From the NCBI GenBank assembly GCA_002304855.1, contig DBPJ01000013.1, positions 254 to 16,257 on the forward strand: a DNA stretch of 16,004 nt. The letters run 5' to 3'. Shown piece by piece: positions 7,327 through 15,005 of this stretch (within the stretch, counting starts at the first letter, position 1; every line of letters begins with the position of its first letter). Made by a program: the position numbers and the translations under genes. The notes under the pieces are model-generated. The model saw only the letters and a list, made by a program, of their open reading frames with translations. It made no database searches and was not told where the DNA came from. The stretch comes from Caryophanales bacterium UBA1423 (GTDB taxonomy: Bacteria; Bacillota_I; Bacilli_A; RF39; UBA660).

Positions 7327-10143
7327 ATGGATAGAATTATTGTTAAAGGGGCAAGGGAAAATAATTTAAAGAATATAAATGTTGAAATTCCTAAAAATAA
7401 ACTAGTGGTTATGACTGGTATTTCAGGTAGTGGCAAAAGTAGTTTAGCATTTGATACTATCTATGCTGAAGGTCAAAGACGTTATATTGAATCACTTAGT
7501 GCCTATGCTCGTCAATTTTTGGGTGGCATGGAAAAACCTGATGTCGATAGTATTGAAGGCTTAAGTCCAGCTATTAGTATTGATCAAAAGACTACTAGTC
7601 GAAATCCAAGATCAACCGTAGGTACTGTTACCGAAATATATGATTATTTAAGATTATTATTTGCCCGTATTGGTGTACCATATTGTCCGGTTCATAAAAT
7701 TCCTATCTCAAGTCAGAGTATTGAAGAAATGGTCAATAAAGTTCTTGAATATAAAATAGATAATAGATTGATTATATATGCCCCTATTGTTAGGGGGGAA
7801 AAAGGAACCTATAAAGATTTGTTAGATAATCTTCGTCGTGAAGGTTATGTTCGAGCACGTATTGATGGTGAGCAATATGATCTAAGTGAAGATATTAATT
7901 TAGATAAAAATAAAAAACATAGTATTGATGTGGTTATTGATCGTTTAGTGTTAAAAGAAGATATTAGAAGTAGATTATATGAATCAATTGAAACTGCTAC
8001 TAAACTATCACAAGGAAAAGTGTTAATTGATATAATGGGGGATAAAGAAATATTATTTTCTGAAAAATTTGCTTGTCCTCATTGTGATTATTCATTACCT
8101 GAATTAGAACCACGTATGTTTTCATTTAACTCACCATATGGTGCTTGTTTAGATTGTAAAGGTTTAGGCTTTAAAATGGAAATTGATGAAGATTTACTCA
8201 TTCCGGATAAAAATTTAAGTATTAAACAAGGGGCAATTATTCCATTAAATAGTGAAGATACTTTAAATATTTATTATCAACGATTAGAGAGTTGTTGTAG
8301 GTACTACCATATTGATATGGATAAAAAAATAAAAGATTTAACTAGAGATGAATTAGATATTATTTTATATGGCAGTAAAGATAAAATAAAATTTAATTTT
8401 AAAGCTAGAAGTGGCAATATATTTAATAGTAGCAATTATTTTGAAGGTATCATCAATAACTTAGAACGACGTTATATGGAAACGGCTAGTGAATTTATTC
8501 GCAATTGGATTGAACAATTTATGCGCGAAAATACTTGTCCTACTTGCCAAGGTAAAAGACTTAATGATAATATTTTATTCGTTTATATCGATGGTAAAAA
8601 TATATATGATATTACTAAATTAAATGTTAGAAATATTATGAATTTTTTTGAAAATATAAAATTAACTAAAGAACAAACGGAAATATCTTCTTTAATCATT
8701 AAAGAAATTAAAGAAAGATTAACTTTCTTAATTAATGTTGGTTTAGATTATCTAACCTTAGATCGTAGTGCGAGTTCATTATCAGGAGGCGAATCACAAC
8801 GTATAAGACTCGCTACTCAAATTGGATCAAGACTAAGTGGTGTTTTATATGTCCTTGATGAACCAAGTATTGGATTACATCAAAAAGATAATCAGCGATT
8901 AATTGAAGCCTTACTCGATATGCGTGATTTAGGTAACACGTTATTAGTAGTTGAACATGATACTGAAATGATGATTTCAGCTGATTATCTAATCGATATT
9001 GGTCCAGGAGCAGGTGATGCTGGTGGTTATGTCATTGCTGCTGGTACACCTGAAGAAGTAATGAAAAATAAACATAGTTTAACAGGTCAATATTTAAGTG
9101 GTGAAAAGCAAATTGAAATACCTCAAAGAAGAAGAAAAGGAACTGGTAAATATCTTAAAGTTATTGGTGCTAAAGTTAACAATTTAAAAAATATTGATGT
9201 TACTTTCCCATTAGGTAAGTTTATTTGCGTTACGGGTGTTTCTGGTAGTGGTAAAAGTAGTTTAGTCAATGAAATATTATATAAAGGAATTAGTAATAAA
9301 TTATATGATAATAAAGAAAAGCCTGGTGACCATAAAGAAATTATTGGCTTAGAAAATATTGATAAGGTCGTCAATATTACTCAAGAACCAATTGGTAGAA
9401 CTCCTCGCAGCAATCCCGCTACTTATACTGGTGTCTTTGATGATATAAGGACAGTATTTGCGGCCACTAAAGAGGCCAAACTAAGAGGATATAATAAAGG
9501 ACGCTTTTCATTTAATGTTAAAGGTGGTCGTTGTGAAGCGTGTAATGGTGATGGGGTAAAGAAAATAGAAATGCATTTTTTACCAGATGTTTATGTTATT
9601 TGTGAAGTATGTCATGGTACTAGGTATAATCGCGAAACATTAGATATCAAATATAAAAATAAAAATATTCACGACATTTTAAATATGAGAGTTGACGAAG
9701 TTTTAGACTTCTTTAGTAATATACCTTCACTTAAACGAAAATTGACAGTACTTCAGGAAGTGGGTTTAGGATATATAAAATTAGGGCAAGGGGCTCCAAC
9801 TTTATCAGGTGGCGAAGCAAGTAGAGTAAAATTAGCTAAGGAATTACAGAAAAAACCAACTGGTAAAAGTATCTTTATTTTAGATGAACCAACTACTGGT
9901 TTGCATACTGATGATATTAAAAGATTACTTGCAATTTTAAATAAAATAGTAGATAATAATGATACAGTAATCGTCATTGAACACAATCTTGATGTTATCA
10001 AAGTAAGTGATTATATCATTGATTTAGGTCCAGAAGGTGGCGATTTAGGAGGAGAAGTTATTGCTACTGGTACTCCTGAAGAAGTAAGTAAGGTCAAGGA
10101 ATCATATACTGGTCAATTTCTACGCAAGCTCATTAATAAATGA
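7327..10143 (+). CDS. uvrA: Excinuclease ABC subunit A (UvrA)
   Basis: Damage-sensing ATPase of nucleotide excision repair; the dimer scans DNA and loads UvrB. At 938 residues it is normal length with two ABC cassettes. Cassette I: Walker A GISGSGKS (31-38) and signature LSGGESQRIRLATQIGS. Cassette II: Walker A GVSGSGKS (about 638-645), signature LSGGEASRVKLAKEL and Walker B ILDEPTTGLH. Zinc-binding cysteines are intact: C249/C252/C273/C276 in the first module and C736/C739/C759/C762 in the second, plus a CPTCQGKR segment between. Nothing suggests decay. It leads a four-gene transcript with yvlD, lgt and trxB. In relatives it normally follows uvrB immediately; here a pilin gene with its own signals separates them. 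Confidence 0.97.
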   Translation: MDRIIVKGARENNLKNINVEIPKNKLVVMTGISGSGKSSLAFDTIYAEGQRRYIESLSAYARQFLGGMEKPDVDSIEGLSPAISIDQKTTSRNPRSTVGTVTEIYDYLRLLFARIGVPYCPVHKIPISSQSIEEMVNKVLEYKIDNRLIIYAPIVRGEKGTYKDLLDNLRREGYVRARIDGEQYDLSEDINLDKNKKHSIDVVIDRLVLKEDIRSRLYESIETATKLSQGKVLIDIMGDKEILFSEKFACPHCDYSLPELEPRMFSFNSPYGACLDCKGLGFKMEIDEDLLIPDKNLSIKQGAIIPLNSEDTLNIYYQRLESCCRYYHIDMDKKIKDLTRDELDIILYGSKDKIKFNFKARSGNIFNSSNYFEGIINNLERRYMETASEFIRNWIEQFMRENTCPTCQGKRLNDNILFVYIDGKNIYDITKLNVRNIMNFFENIKLTKEQTEISSLIIKEIKERLTFLINVGLDYLTLDRSASSLSGGESQRIRLATQIGSRLSGVLYVLDEPSIGLHQKDNQRLIEALLDMRDLGNTLLVVEHDTEMMISADYLIDIGPGAGDAGGYVIAAGTPEEVMKNKHSLTGQYLSGEKQIEIPQRRRKGTGKYLKVIGAKVNNLKNIDVTFPLGKFICVTGVSGSGKSSLVNEILYKGISNKLYDNKEKPGDHKEIIGLENIDKVVNITQEPIGRTPRSNPATYTGVFDDIRTVFAATKEAKLRGYNKGRFSFNVKGGRCEACNGDGVKKIEMHFLPDVYVICEVCHGTRYNRETLDIKYKNKNIHDILNMRVDEVLDFFSNIPSLKRKLTVLQEVGLGYIKLGQGAPTLSGGEASRVKLAKELQKKPTGKSIFILDEPTTGLHTDDIKRLLAILNKIVDNNDTVIVIEHNLDVIKVSDYIIDLGPEGGDLGGEVIATGTPEEVSKVKESYTGQFLRKLINK

Positions 10144-10152
10144 GGTGGTTAA

Positions 10153-10578
10153 GTGAAAATCTTTGTTGTTCATCATAATAAACTACAAATTAATCGCTTT
10201 GTTGAATGGTTAATGTATTTATTTGGTCATACTTTAGTGTTAGCGATTGTATCAATGTTATTTGAATCATTATATATTGATAATTCATATTTGGGATTAT
10301 ATGGTTTATTAGCTACCATTATTATTTCCGTCTTAAATGTAACGATTAAACCGATATTAGTATTATTGACTCTTCCAATTACTGGGCTTACCATGGGATT
10401 ATTTTATCCGTTTGTTAATGTAATAATTTTAAAAATAGTTGATATTGTTTTAGGAAGCCATTTTACTTTAAAAGGGACATGGATTCCTTTCTTCATTGCT
10501 CTTTTAATTTCAACGATGAATATTATTATGGAGTTTTTTGTCATTAAACCATTACTAAAGAGAGGGGAAATAATATGA
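10153..10578 (+). CDS. yvlD: Small four-TM membrane protein, YvlD/phage holin superfamily IV (PF04020-type)
   Basis: 141 residues beginning with GTG, placed 4 nt after a strong AGGTGG (10143-10148) that overlaps the uvrA stop. Four hydrophobic segments are evident (about 20-42, 46-66, 70-98, 112-134). The stretch NVTIKPILVLLTLPITGLTM is the hallmark of the YvlD family, with its N-x-x-IKP and LP-T-x-x-GL pattern. Members are widespread in Firmicutes and annotated as phage holin-like by topology, but in chromosomal settings no lytic role is established. In B. subtilis yvlD likewise lies near uvrA and lgt, supporting a vertically inherited gene. The stop overlaps lgt (ATGA). The function is not known; the family call is reasonably firm. 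Confidence 0.85.
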   Translation: MKIFVVHHNKLQINRFVEWLMYLFGHTLVLAIVSMLFESLYIDNSYLGLYGLLATIIISVLNVTIKPILVLLTLPITGLTMGLFYPFVNVIILKIVDIVLGSHFTLKGTWIPFFIALLISTMNIIMEFFVIKPLLKRGEII

Positions 10579-11390
10579 ATGGTGTTGCCCTTGATCTAGG
10601 TATCATTCAGATTCATTGGTATTCAGTCTTTTTATTTTTAGCGCTTTTAATTGGTGGCACCTTAGCTATCAATGAAGGTCGCAAATATAACATTGTTGAT
10701 GATTTTATCATTAACTTAATATTTTGGGGTGTCCCCATTGGGGCCATTGGTGCTAGATTATACTACGTTTTATTCAATTATCAATATTATCAAGATAACC
10801 CAATTGATATTTTAAAGATATGGGAGGGTGGATTAGCTATCCATGGGGCCCTTATTGCTGGAACCTTATGGGTAATAGTGTATACAATAAGATATAAGGT
10901 TAATACCTTTAGAATGCTCGATATTGCTGTTGTCAGTATGTTGTTAGGGCAAGCTGTTGGTCGATGGGGAAATTTCTTTAATCAAGAAGCCCATGGTTAT
11001 GAAGTTAGCCGTTCTTTCTTAGAAAAATTATATATTCCCGGATATATAATTGAAGGTATGAATATATATGGTAAATATTATCATCCTACTTTTTTATATG
11101 AATCATTATGGTCATTTGTCGGTTTTATTTTCTTAATTATATACCGCCATTATAAATATTTAAAAATAGGCGAATTAACTGGTATTTATTTAATGTGGTA
11201 TTCAGTTGGTCGTTTCTTTATTGAATATTTAAGAACTGATAGTTTAATGTGGCATGACTTTAGAGTTGCGCAAATTGCCTCAGTCATCTTGTTTATAATC
11301 GGTTTAATTATTGTTATTGTTAAGAAGCGTGGATCGCGTTTTGATAATTTATATCATGGAAAGGAGTTAAAAGATGAAATTAAATTTTGA
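10575..11390 (+). CDS. lgt: Prolipoprotein diacylglyceryl transferase
   Basis: Membrane enzyme that transfers diacylglycerol from phosphatidylglycerol to the lipobox cysteine of prolipoproteins, the first step of lipoprotein maturation. It is 271 residues with about seven TM segments. Family landmarks are present: GGLAIHGALIAG (85-96) containing the H-G motif, and the Lgt signature GRWGNFFNQEAHG (129-141) with the essential arginine R130, then HPTFLYESLW and a C-terminal YSVGRFFIEYLRTDS. Its ATG overlaps the yvlD stop, with GAGGGG as Shine-Dalgarno, and its 3' end overlaps trxB by 17 bp. The window itself encodes one predicted substrate, the lipoprotein at 15006-15347. Confidence 0.96.
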   Translation: MNGVALDLGIIQIHWYSVFLFLALLIGGTLAINEGRKYNIVDDFIINLIFWGVPIGAIGARLYYVLFNYQYYQDNPIDILKIWEGGLAIHGALIAGTLWVIVYTIRYKVNTFRMLDIAVVSMLLGQAVGRWGNFFNQEAHGYEVSRSFLEKLYIPGYIIEGMNIYGKYYHPTFLYESLWSFVGFIFLIIYRHYKYLKIGELTGIYLMWYSVGRFFIEYLRTDSLMWHDFRVAQIASVILFIIGLIIVIVKKRGSRFDNLYHGKELKDEIKF

Positions 11391-12291
11391 TGTCATTATT
11401 ATTGGTGCTGGTGCAGCAGGGATGAGTGCTGCTATCTATTTAAAAAGATTTAATGTTAATTTTGTTATGATCGAAAATAATGCCCCTGGTGGTCAAATCA
11501 ATAGAACAGCTAAAGTTGAAAATTATCCTGGTGCTGATATTATTGGTGGTCCTGAACTAGCAATGAAGATATTCCAACAAACTCAAAATTTAGGCATTGA
11601 ATATCGTTATGGTGATGTCTATGAAGTTAAAAAGGAAGATGATCATTTTATAGTTAAAACTGATGTTGAAGAATTGACTTGCAAAGCAATTATTATTGCT
11701 ACTGGCCGCCGTTCAAAATATTTAGGGGTCGAAAATGAAACTAAATTAGCTGGTAAAGGTATAAGTTGGTGTGCTTTATGTGATGGCCCATTCTTTAAAG
11801 AAAGAGAAGTAGTGGTCATCGGTGGTGGTAATAGTGCTTTAGAAGAAGGTTTATATTTAGCTGAAATATGTAAAAAGGTAACAATTATTCATCGCCGTGA
11901 TACTTTTAGAGCTGACAAAGTTGCCCAAGACAAAGTACTTAATCATCCTAAAATAGAAATTATGTTTAATAGTGAAGTAATTAGATTTAATGAAAAAAAT
12001 GAACGATTAAATAGTGTTACCATAAAAGATAATAAGACTGATGAAGAAACAATTATCCCTTGTGAGGGAGCATTTATCTATATTGGCTTTGGTCCAATGA
12101 CTGATATGGTAAAGCCCTTCAATGTTACTGATGAACAAGGTTATATTATTGTCGATGAAAATCAACGTACCAAAGTCCCTTACCTATATGCTTGTGGCGA
12201 TGTTACTAAAAAAGAGTTATATCAGATTGTAACTGCTACTGCCGAAGGTGCTAAAGCCGCTATGGCTGCAATCAAGGATATATCAAAGTAA
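11374..12291 (+). CDS. trxB: Thioredoxin-disulfide reductase
   Basis: FAD- and NADPH-dependent enzyme that keeps thioredoxin reduced. It is 305 residues, the normal size of the low-molecular-weight type. Order of elements: FAD-binding GAGAAGMSAA (11-20), redox-active CALC (C133, C136) followed by DG, NADPH-binding GGGNSALEEG (150-159) with the HRRDTFRAD stretch that reads the NADPH 2'-phosphate, and C-terminal FAD motif ACGDVTKK. The active site is CALC rather than the commoner CATC or CAVC. This CxxC plus HRRxxxRA favours TrxB over ferredoxin/flavodoxin reductase (YumC type), which lacks the cysteines. The start is set by AAAGGAG inside the end of lgt. It is last in the transcript; a terminator follows. 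Confidence 0.95.
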   Translation: MKLNFDVIIIGAGAAGMSAAIYLKRFNVNFVMIENNAPGGQINRTAKVENYPGADIIGGPELAMKIFQQTQNLGIEYRYGDVYEVKKEDDHFIVKTDVEELTCKAIIIATGRRSKYLGVENETKLAGKGISWCALCDGPFFKEREVVVIGGGNSALEEGLYLAEICKKVTIIHRRDTFRADKVAQDKVLNHPKIEIMFNSEVIRFNEKNERLNSVTIKDNKTDEETIIPCEGAFIYIGFGPMTDMVKPFNVTDEQGYIIVDENQRTKVPYLYACGDVTKKELYQIVTATAEGAKAAMAAIKDISK

Positions 12292-12292
12292 A

Positions 12293-12318
12293 AAAACAAC
12301 CTTTGGTTGTTTTATTTT
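12293..12318 (+). terminator. Rho-independent terminator after trxB
   Basis: Stem AAAACAACC (12293-12301) with GGTTGTTTT (12305-12313), loop TTT, then a T-rich tail. It begins at the trxB stop codon. Confidence 0.88.
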
Positions 12319-12325
12319 CTTTTCA

Positions 12326-12333
12326 TGTATAAT
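12326..12333 (+). promoter_or_regulatory. Promoter for yvcK-whiA (-10 element)
   Basis: TGTATAAT: a perfect TATAAT (12328-12333) preceded directly by TG. No recognisable -35. The predicted start near 12340 leaves about 16 nt before the ATG at 12356. Confidence 0.6.
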
Positions 12334-12343
12334 ATTATAGTGA

Positions 12344-12351
12344 GTGGTGAT
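12344..12351 (+). promoter_or_regulatory. Shine-Dalgarno that fixes the yvcK start
   Basis: GTGGTGAT matches the GGTGAT part of the extended anti-Shine-Dalgarno complement, 4 nt before the ATG at 12356. The in-frame GTG at 12344 is part of this site and has no ribosome site of its own, so ATG 12356 is the likely start. Confidence 0.65.
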
Positions 12352-12355
12352 TAGG

Positions 12356-13306
12356 ATGAATAAGAAAGTAGTTGTTTTGGGTGGTGGAACTGGATTATCG
12401 GTTCTTTTAAGTGGCTTAAAAGAATTACCTTTAGATATCACTGCGGTTGTTGCGGTATCTGATGATGATAGTTCAACCGGAAGACTTAGAAGAGAATTTA
12501 ATATTCCGGCCCTTGGTGATCTCAGAAATGTCATGATTTCATTATCAGATGCTGCCCCAATTTTAAAAGAGTTATTACAATATCGTTTTAGTACGACCAG
12601 CGATTTAAATGGCCATCCAATTGGTAATCTATTATTGACAGCCTTACTTGATATTAATGGTAATTTAGTTGATGCTATTAGTTCATTAAGTAAAGTACTA
12701 AATATTAAGGGAAAAGTTTTACCTTTAACTGAAGATTATGTTACTTTGATAGCTGAAACTGAAGATGGTGAAATTATTGAAGGTGAATCACGTATTACTA
12801 AAGCTGGTAAAAAAATAAAGAAAATTTATTATAAAGAACAACCTAAAATTGTACCAGAAGTTATCGAAGCTATTAATGAAGCAGATTTAGTTATTTTGGG
12901 AATAGGAAGCCTTTATACTAGTGTTATTCCTAATATTTTATGTGATGAAATGAAAGAAGCTATTATTAGTTCACCAGCTAAAAAGATGTATATATGTAAT
13001 ATTATGACTGAACATGGTGAAACTGATAATTTTAAAGTTAGTGATTATATTAGAATATTAAATAATTATATTGGTCAATCATTTTTAGATATAATTATTG
13101 TCAATACTGAAATGGTTGAACAAGAAATATTAGATCGTTACATGAAATTAGAGAAGAGTGAACAAGTCATATTAGATGAAGAAAATATTGATATTGAATT
13201 AATTAAAGACAATTTAGTTGTCATTAATGATCAAAAAATGATCAGACATGATGCAATGCGGACTGCCTTTTTAGTCTTCTCATATTTAATTGAACGAAAG
13301 AGGTGA
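12356..13306 (+). CDS. yvcK: YvcK/GlmR-family regulator of carbon flow to cell-wall precursors
   Basis: 316 residues from ATG 12356. The N-terminus VVVLGGGTGLSVLLSGLK (5-22) and AVSDDDSSTGRLRREF (33-48) are the diagnostic nucleotide-sugar-binding motifs of the CofD-like/YvcK family, followed by LGDLRN and HPIGNLLLTALLD. In B. subtilis the protein (GlmR) binds UDP-GlcNAc and stimulates GlmS, channelling carbon into peptidoglycan synthesis during gluconeogenic growth. The CofD relation is only structural: no F420 pathway is implied. whiA begins 4 nt after the stop, so the two are cotranscribed as in most Firmicutes. The gene usually found directly upstream, rapZ (yvcJ), is absent here and replaced by trxB. 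Confidence 0.94.
   Translation: MNKKVVVLGGGTGLSVLLSGLKELPLDITAVVAVSDDDSSTGRLRREFNIPALGDLRNVMISLSDAAPILKELLQYRFSTTSDLNGHPIGNLLLTALLDINGNLVDAISSLSKVLNIKGKVLPLTEDYVTLIAETEDGEIIEGESRITKAGKKIKKIYYKEQPKIVPEVIEAINEADLVILGIGSLYTSVIPNILCDEMKEAIISSPAKKMYICNIMTEHGETDNFKVSDYIRILNNYIGQSFLDIIIVNTEMVEQEILDRYMKLEKSEQVILDEENIDIELIKDNLVVINDQKMIRHDAMRTAFLVFSYLIERKR
13301..13306 (+). promoter_or_regulatory. Shine-Dalgarno that fixes the whiA start
   Basis: AGGTGA, within AGAGGTGAT, overlaps the yvcK stop codon and stands 4 nt before the ATG at 13311. In-frame TTG at 13290 lies upstream in yvcK without such a site. Confidence 0.75.
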
Positions 13307-13310
13307 TATA

Positions 13311-14237
13311 ATGTCTTTTGCTACCTTAATTAAAAATGAAATAACTAAGGTTGATAATACAAAATCAGAAAGTATTGCTGAATTATCAGGTTTTATAAGT
13401 AACAATGCTGAAATCAGCCAAGATTATATTAGGGTATCAATTGAAAATGCTTCAACGACTAGAAGAATATTTAAATTAATCAAAGATCTATATGATGTAA
13501 GTGCTATTGTTACCGTTCGTAAAAATAAATTAACTAAACGTAATTTATATATATTGACTATCAAAGAAAAAAGAGACTTAATTTTAAAAGATTTATCGTT
13601 AATGACTGAAGATAATAAACAATTGATACTACCTAAGACTTATATCATAAGTGATGATGAAGAGAAGAAAGCATATTTGCGAGGCGCCTTTTTATCGTGT
13701 GGTAGTATTAATGATCCTAAAACTGCTAGATATCATTTAGAATTCATTGTTAACAATAAAGATAAAGCTATTTTTTTAAATAATTTACTTAATGAATTTA
13801 ATCTTAATAGTAAAATATTTAATCGTCATAAAGGATATATGGTTTATATTAAAGAAGCTGAAAAGATTAGTGATTTTTTACGTATGATAAAAGCTTTTCA
13901 AGCAGTCTTATATTTTGAAGATATTAGGATATACCGAGATCATAAGAATATGACCAATCGCCTTAATAATTGTGAACAAGCTAATATTGATAAATTAATT
14001 AGTTCAGCTGAACAACAATTAAAAGATATTAATCTTTTAAAAGAACATATTGGTTTAGAATTGTTAGATGATAAAATAAGAGAAGTTTGTGAATATCGCC
14101 TTAAATATCCCGAAACTTCTCTCTTAGAACTAAGTGAAATTATATCGTTAGAAACCGGAAACCCTATAACTAAGTCAGGATTATATCATCGTTTTCGTAA
14201 AATTAAGGAAATGGCCAATAAAATAAAAAACACCTAA
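13311..14237 (+). CDS. whiA: DNA-binding protein WhiA
   Basis: 308 residues from ATG 13311. WhiA combines a degenerate LAGLIDADG homing-endonuclease fold (here about 1-215, including YLRGAFLSCGSINDP at 122-136 and HLEFIVNN) with a C-terminal helix-turn-helix (about 225-300, with LELSEIISLE and ITKSGLYHRFRKI). It is nearly universal in Gram-positives: a sporulation regulator in Streptomyces, and in B. subtilis a DNA-associated protein affecting division and chromosome segregation. No endonuclease activity is expected. It is cotranscribed with yvcK. The TAA stop is followed after 1 bp by the tip of a decayed insertion sequence, so any original downstream gene or terminator has been displaced. 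Confidence 0.95.
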   Translation: MSFATLIKNEITKVDNTKSESIAELSGFISNNAEISQDYIRVSIENASTTRRIFKLIKDLYDVSAIVTVRKNKLTKRNLYILTIKEKRDLILKDLSLMTEDNKQLILPKTYIISDDEEKKAYLRGAFLSCGSINDPKTARYHLEFIVNNKDKAIFLNNLLNEFNLNSKIFNRHKGYMVYIKEAEKISDFLRMIKAFQAVLYFEDIRIYRDHKNMTNRLNNCEQANIDKLISSAEQQLKDINLLKEHIGLELLDDKIREVCEYRLKYPETSLLELSEIISLETGNPITKSGLYHRFRKIKEMANKIKNT

Positions 14238-14238
14238 T

Positions 14239-14264
14239 TGAGTATGCTACCTGTATAGTAGACA
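14239..14264 (+). repeat. Left inverted repeat of the IS150-like remnant
   Basis: 26 bp starting TGAGTATGC and ending TAGTAGACA; pairs with 14969-14994. It begins 1 bp after the whiA stop codon. Confidence 0.75.
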
Positions 14265-14293
14265 AGAAATAAAAAACCATTTCTTGTCTTTTT
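14260..14293 (+). terminator. Hairpin terminator for whiA, contained in the IS tip
   Basis: AGACAAGAAAT (14260-14270) pairs perfectly with ATTTCTTGTCT (14279-14289) around an 8-nt A-rich loop and is followed by a T run to 14293. The 5' arm overlaps the left inverted repeat. A second, smaller hairpin (GTCTTTT / AAAAGAC, 14286-14302) overlaps it and is mutually exclusive. On the minus strand no T tract follows the stem, so termination should be one-way. Confidence 0.75.
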
Positions 14294-14916
14294 ATAAAAG
14301 ACAAATTCTATTAGAATTATAAAACTTAATCCAATCTTTAACAAGATGTATATATTCTTTCAAAGATGTGATATTTAACTATAGAGTGTTTCTCGCTTAA
14401 GATTGGCGTAGAAACTCTCTATAGGAGCATTATCTACAGGAGTAGCCTTTCTACTCATAGAAATTATAATTCCATTTGATTTGCAGATTTGCCGATATTC
14501 GGGAGATGTATACTGGGAATCCTGATCAGAAGTGAAGGATTATTCCAGATACATCTTTTTGTTTCTGGATAGCTTTATTAAGAGTTTGGATAACTAAATT
14601 ATTATTGTAATAACTAATATTATAAGCAATAATATTTTTGGTATATAAATCCATTATGGCTGATAAATAAGCTCTTTTATTGTTGTGAATTAGATAAGTA
14701 ATATCTGTTACCCATTTCTCATTAGGTTTGGTTGTTTTAAAATCTCTATTTAATAACTTCTCTTTTATATTTTCTTTTTCATGTTTTAATTGTACCTAAA
14801 CTGATATTATGTTTTTTAGATAAGTACCTTATACTTTTTCCTTTTAAATATTCTTGGGTAATAATGTTTTGTTCTTCATCGGTGTATTTTCTAAATTTTT
14901 GCCCTTTCCTTGCCAC
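14292..14916 (-). pseudogene. IS150-like transposase orfA/orfB remnant
   Basis: OrfA starts at GTG 14916 behind GGAGGTG (14925-14931) and reads 45 residues (VARKGQKFRKYTDEEQ, then a helix-turn-helix-like segment) to a TGA at 14779-14781. That TGA falls where a Trp is expected (TIKT-x-KRKYKR). A deletion near 14760-14780 then joins directly to the catalytic part of OrfB: NRDF, KWVTDITYL with the first Asp, SDQ with the second Asp, and PIESFYANLKRE with the Glu. The last two are separated by 35 residues, the D-x35-E spacing of IS3 transposases. OrfB is broken by a +1 insertion near 14527-14534 and a stop at 14375-14377, after which the C-terminal KDWIKFYNSNR segment reads in another frame. It is non-functional. 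Confidence 0.82.
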
Positions 14917-14968
14917 AATAAAAGCACCTCCATATAGTAAATTTTATCATAAGTGGTTTTTTTATTTG

Positions 14969-14994
14969 TGTCTACTATATGAGGTGCATATTCT
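14969..14994 (-). repeat. Right inverted repeat of the IS150-like remnant
   Basis: Reads on the minus strand AGAATATGCACCTC followed by ATATAGTAGACA; matches the left repeat at about two thirds of positions, with the inner 11 identical. It ends 11 bp from the stop codon of the lipoprotein gene. Confidence 0.75.
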
Positions 14995-15005
14995 AACGAT
15001 GTTTT

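Larger units (their letters stand above)
14239..14994. mobile_element. Decayed IS3-family (IS150-like) insertion sequence with both ends, internally deleted
   Basis: About 756 bp bounded by imperfect 26-bp inverted repeats at 14239-14264 and 14969-14994. The inner part of both is ATAGTAGACA and the outer part contains TATGC; similarity continues inward over an A-rich stretch with a shared AACCA to about 41 bp. The layout resembles IS150 ends (TG..TGCACC..GGAC). The transposase lies on the minus strand. A complete member would be about 1.4-1.5 kb, so roughly half is missing from the interior. No clear 3-bp target duplication is seen (AAT left, AAC right), consistent with age or with imprecise ends. 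It separates whiA from the lipoprotein gene and accounts for almost all of this long gap without an intact gene. Confidence 0.82.

Noticed and set aside
9123..10001. Minus-strand open frames inside uvrA
   Set aside because: Composition mirrors the complementary strand of conserved UvrA motifs; no start signals.
10153..10578. Prophage holin
   Set aside because: The holin label comes from superfamily topology only; no endolysin or phage genes are nearby and the gene sits in a housekeeping operon as in other Firmicutes.
12283..12534. Minus-strand open frame over the trxB-yvcK junction
   Set aside because: It is antisense to the highly conserved yvcK N-terminus and crosses the trxB terminator; no ribosome site.
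12356..13306. CofD, an F420 biosynthesis enzyme
   Set aside because: The motifs match the CofD-like YvcK/GlmR branch and the whiA neighbour is diagnostic for YvcK; no F420 genes are present.
14969..14994. Single-repeat CRISPR or phage attachment site
   Set aside because: The sequence is explained by its inverted match at 14239-14264 flanking a transposase remnant; there are no spacers or integrase.
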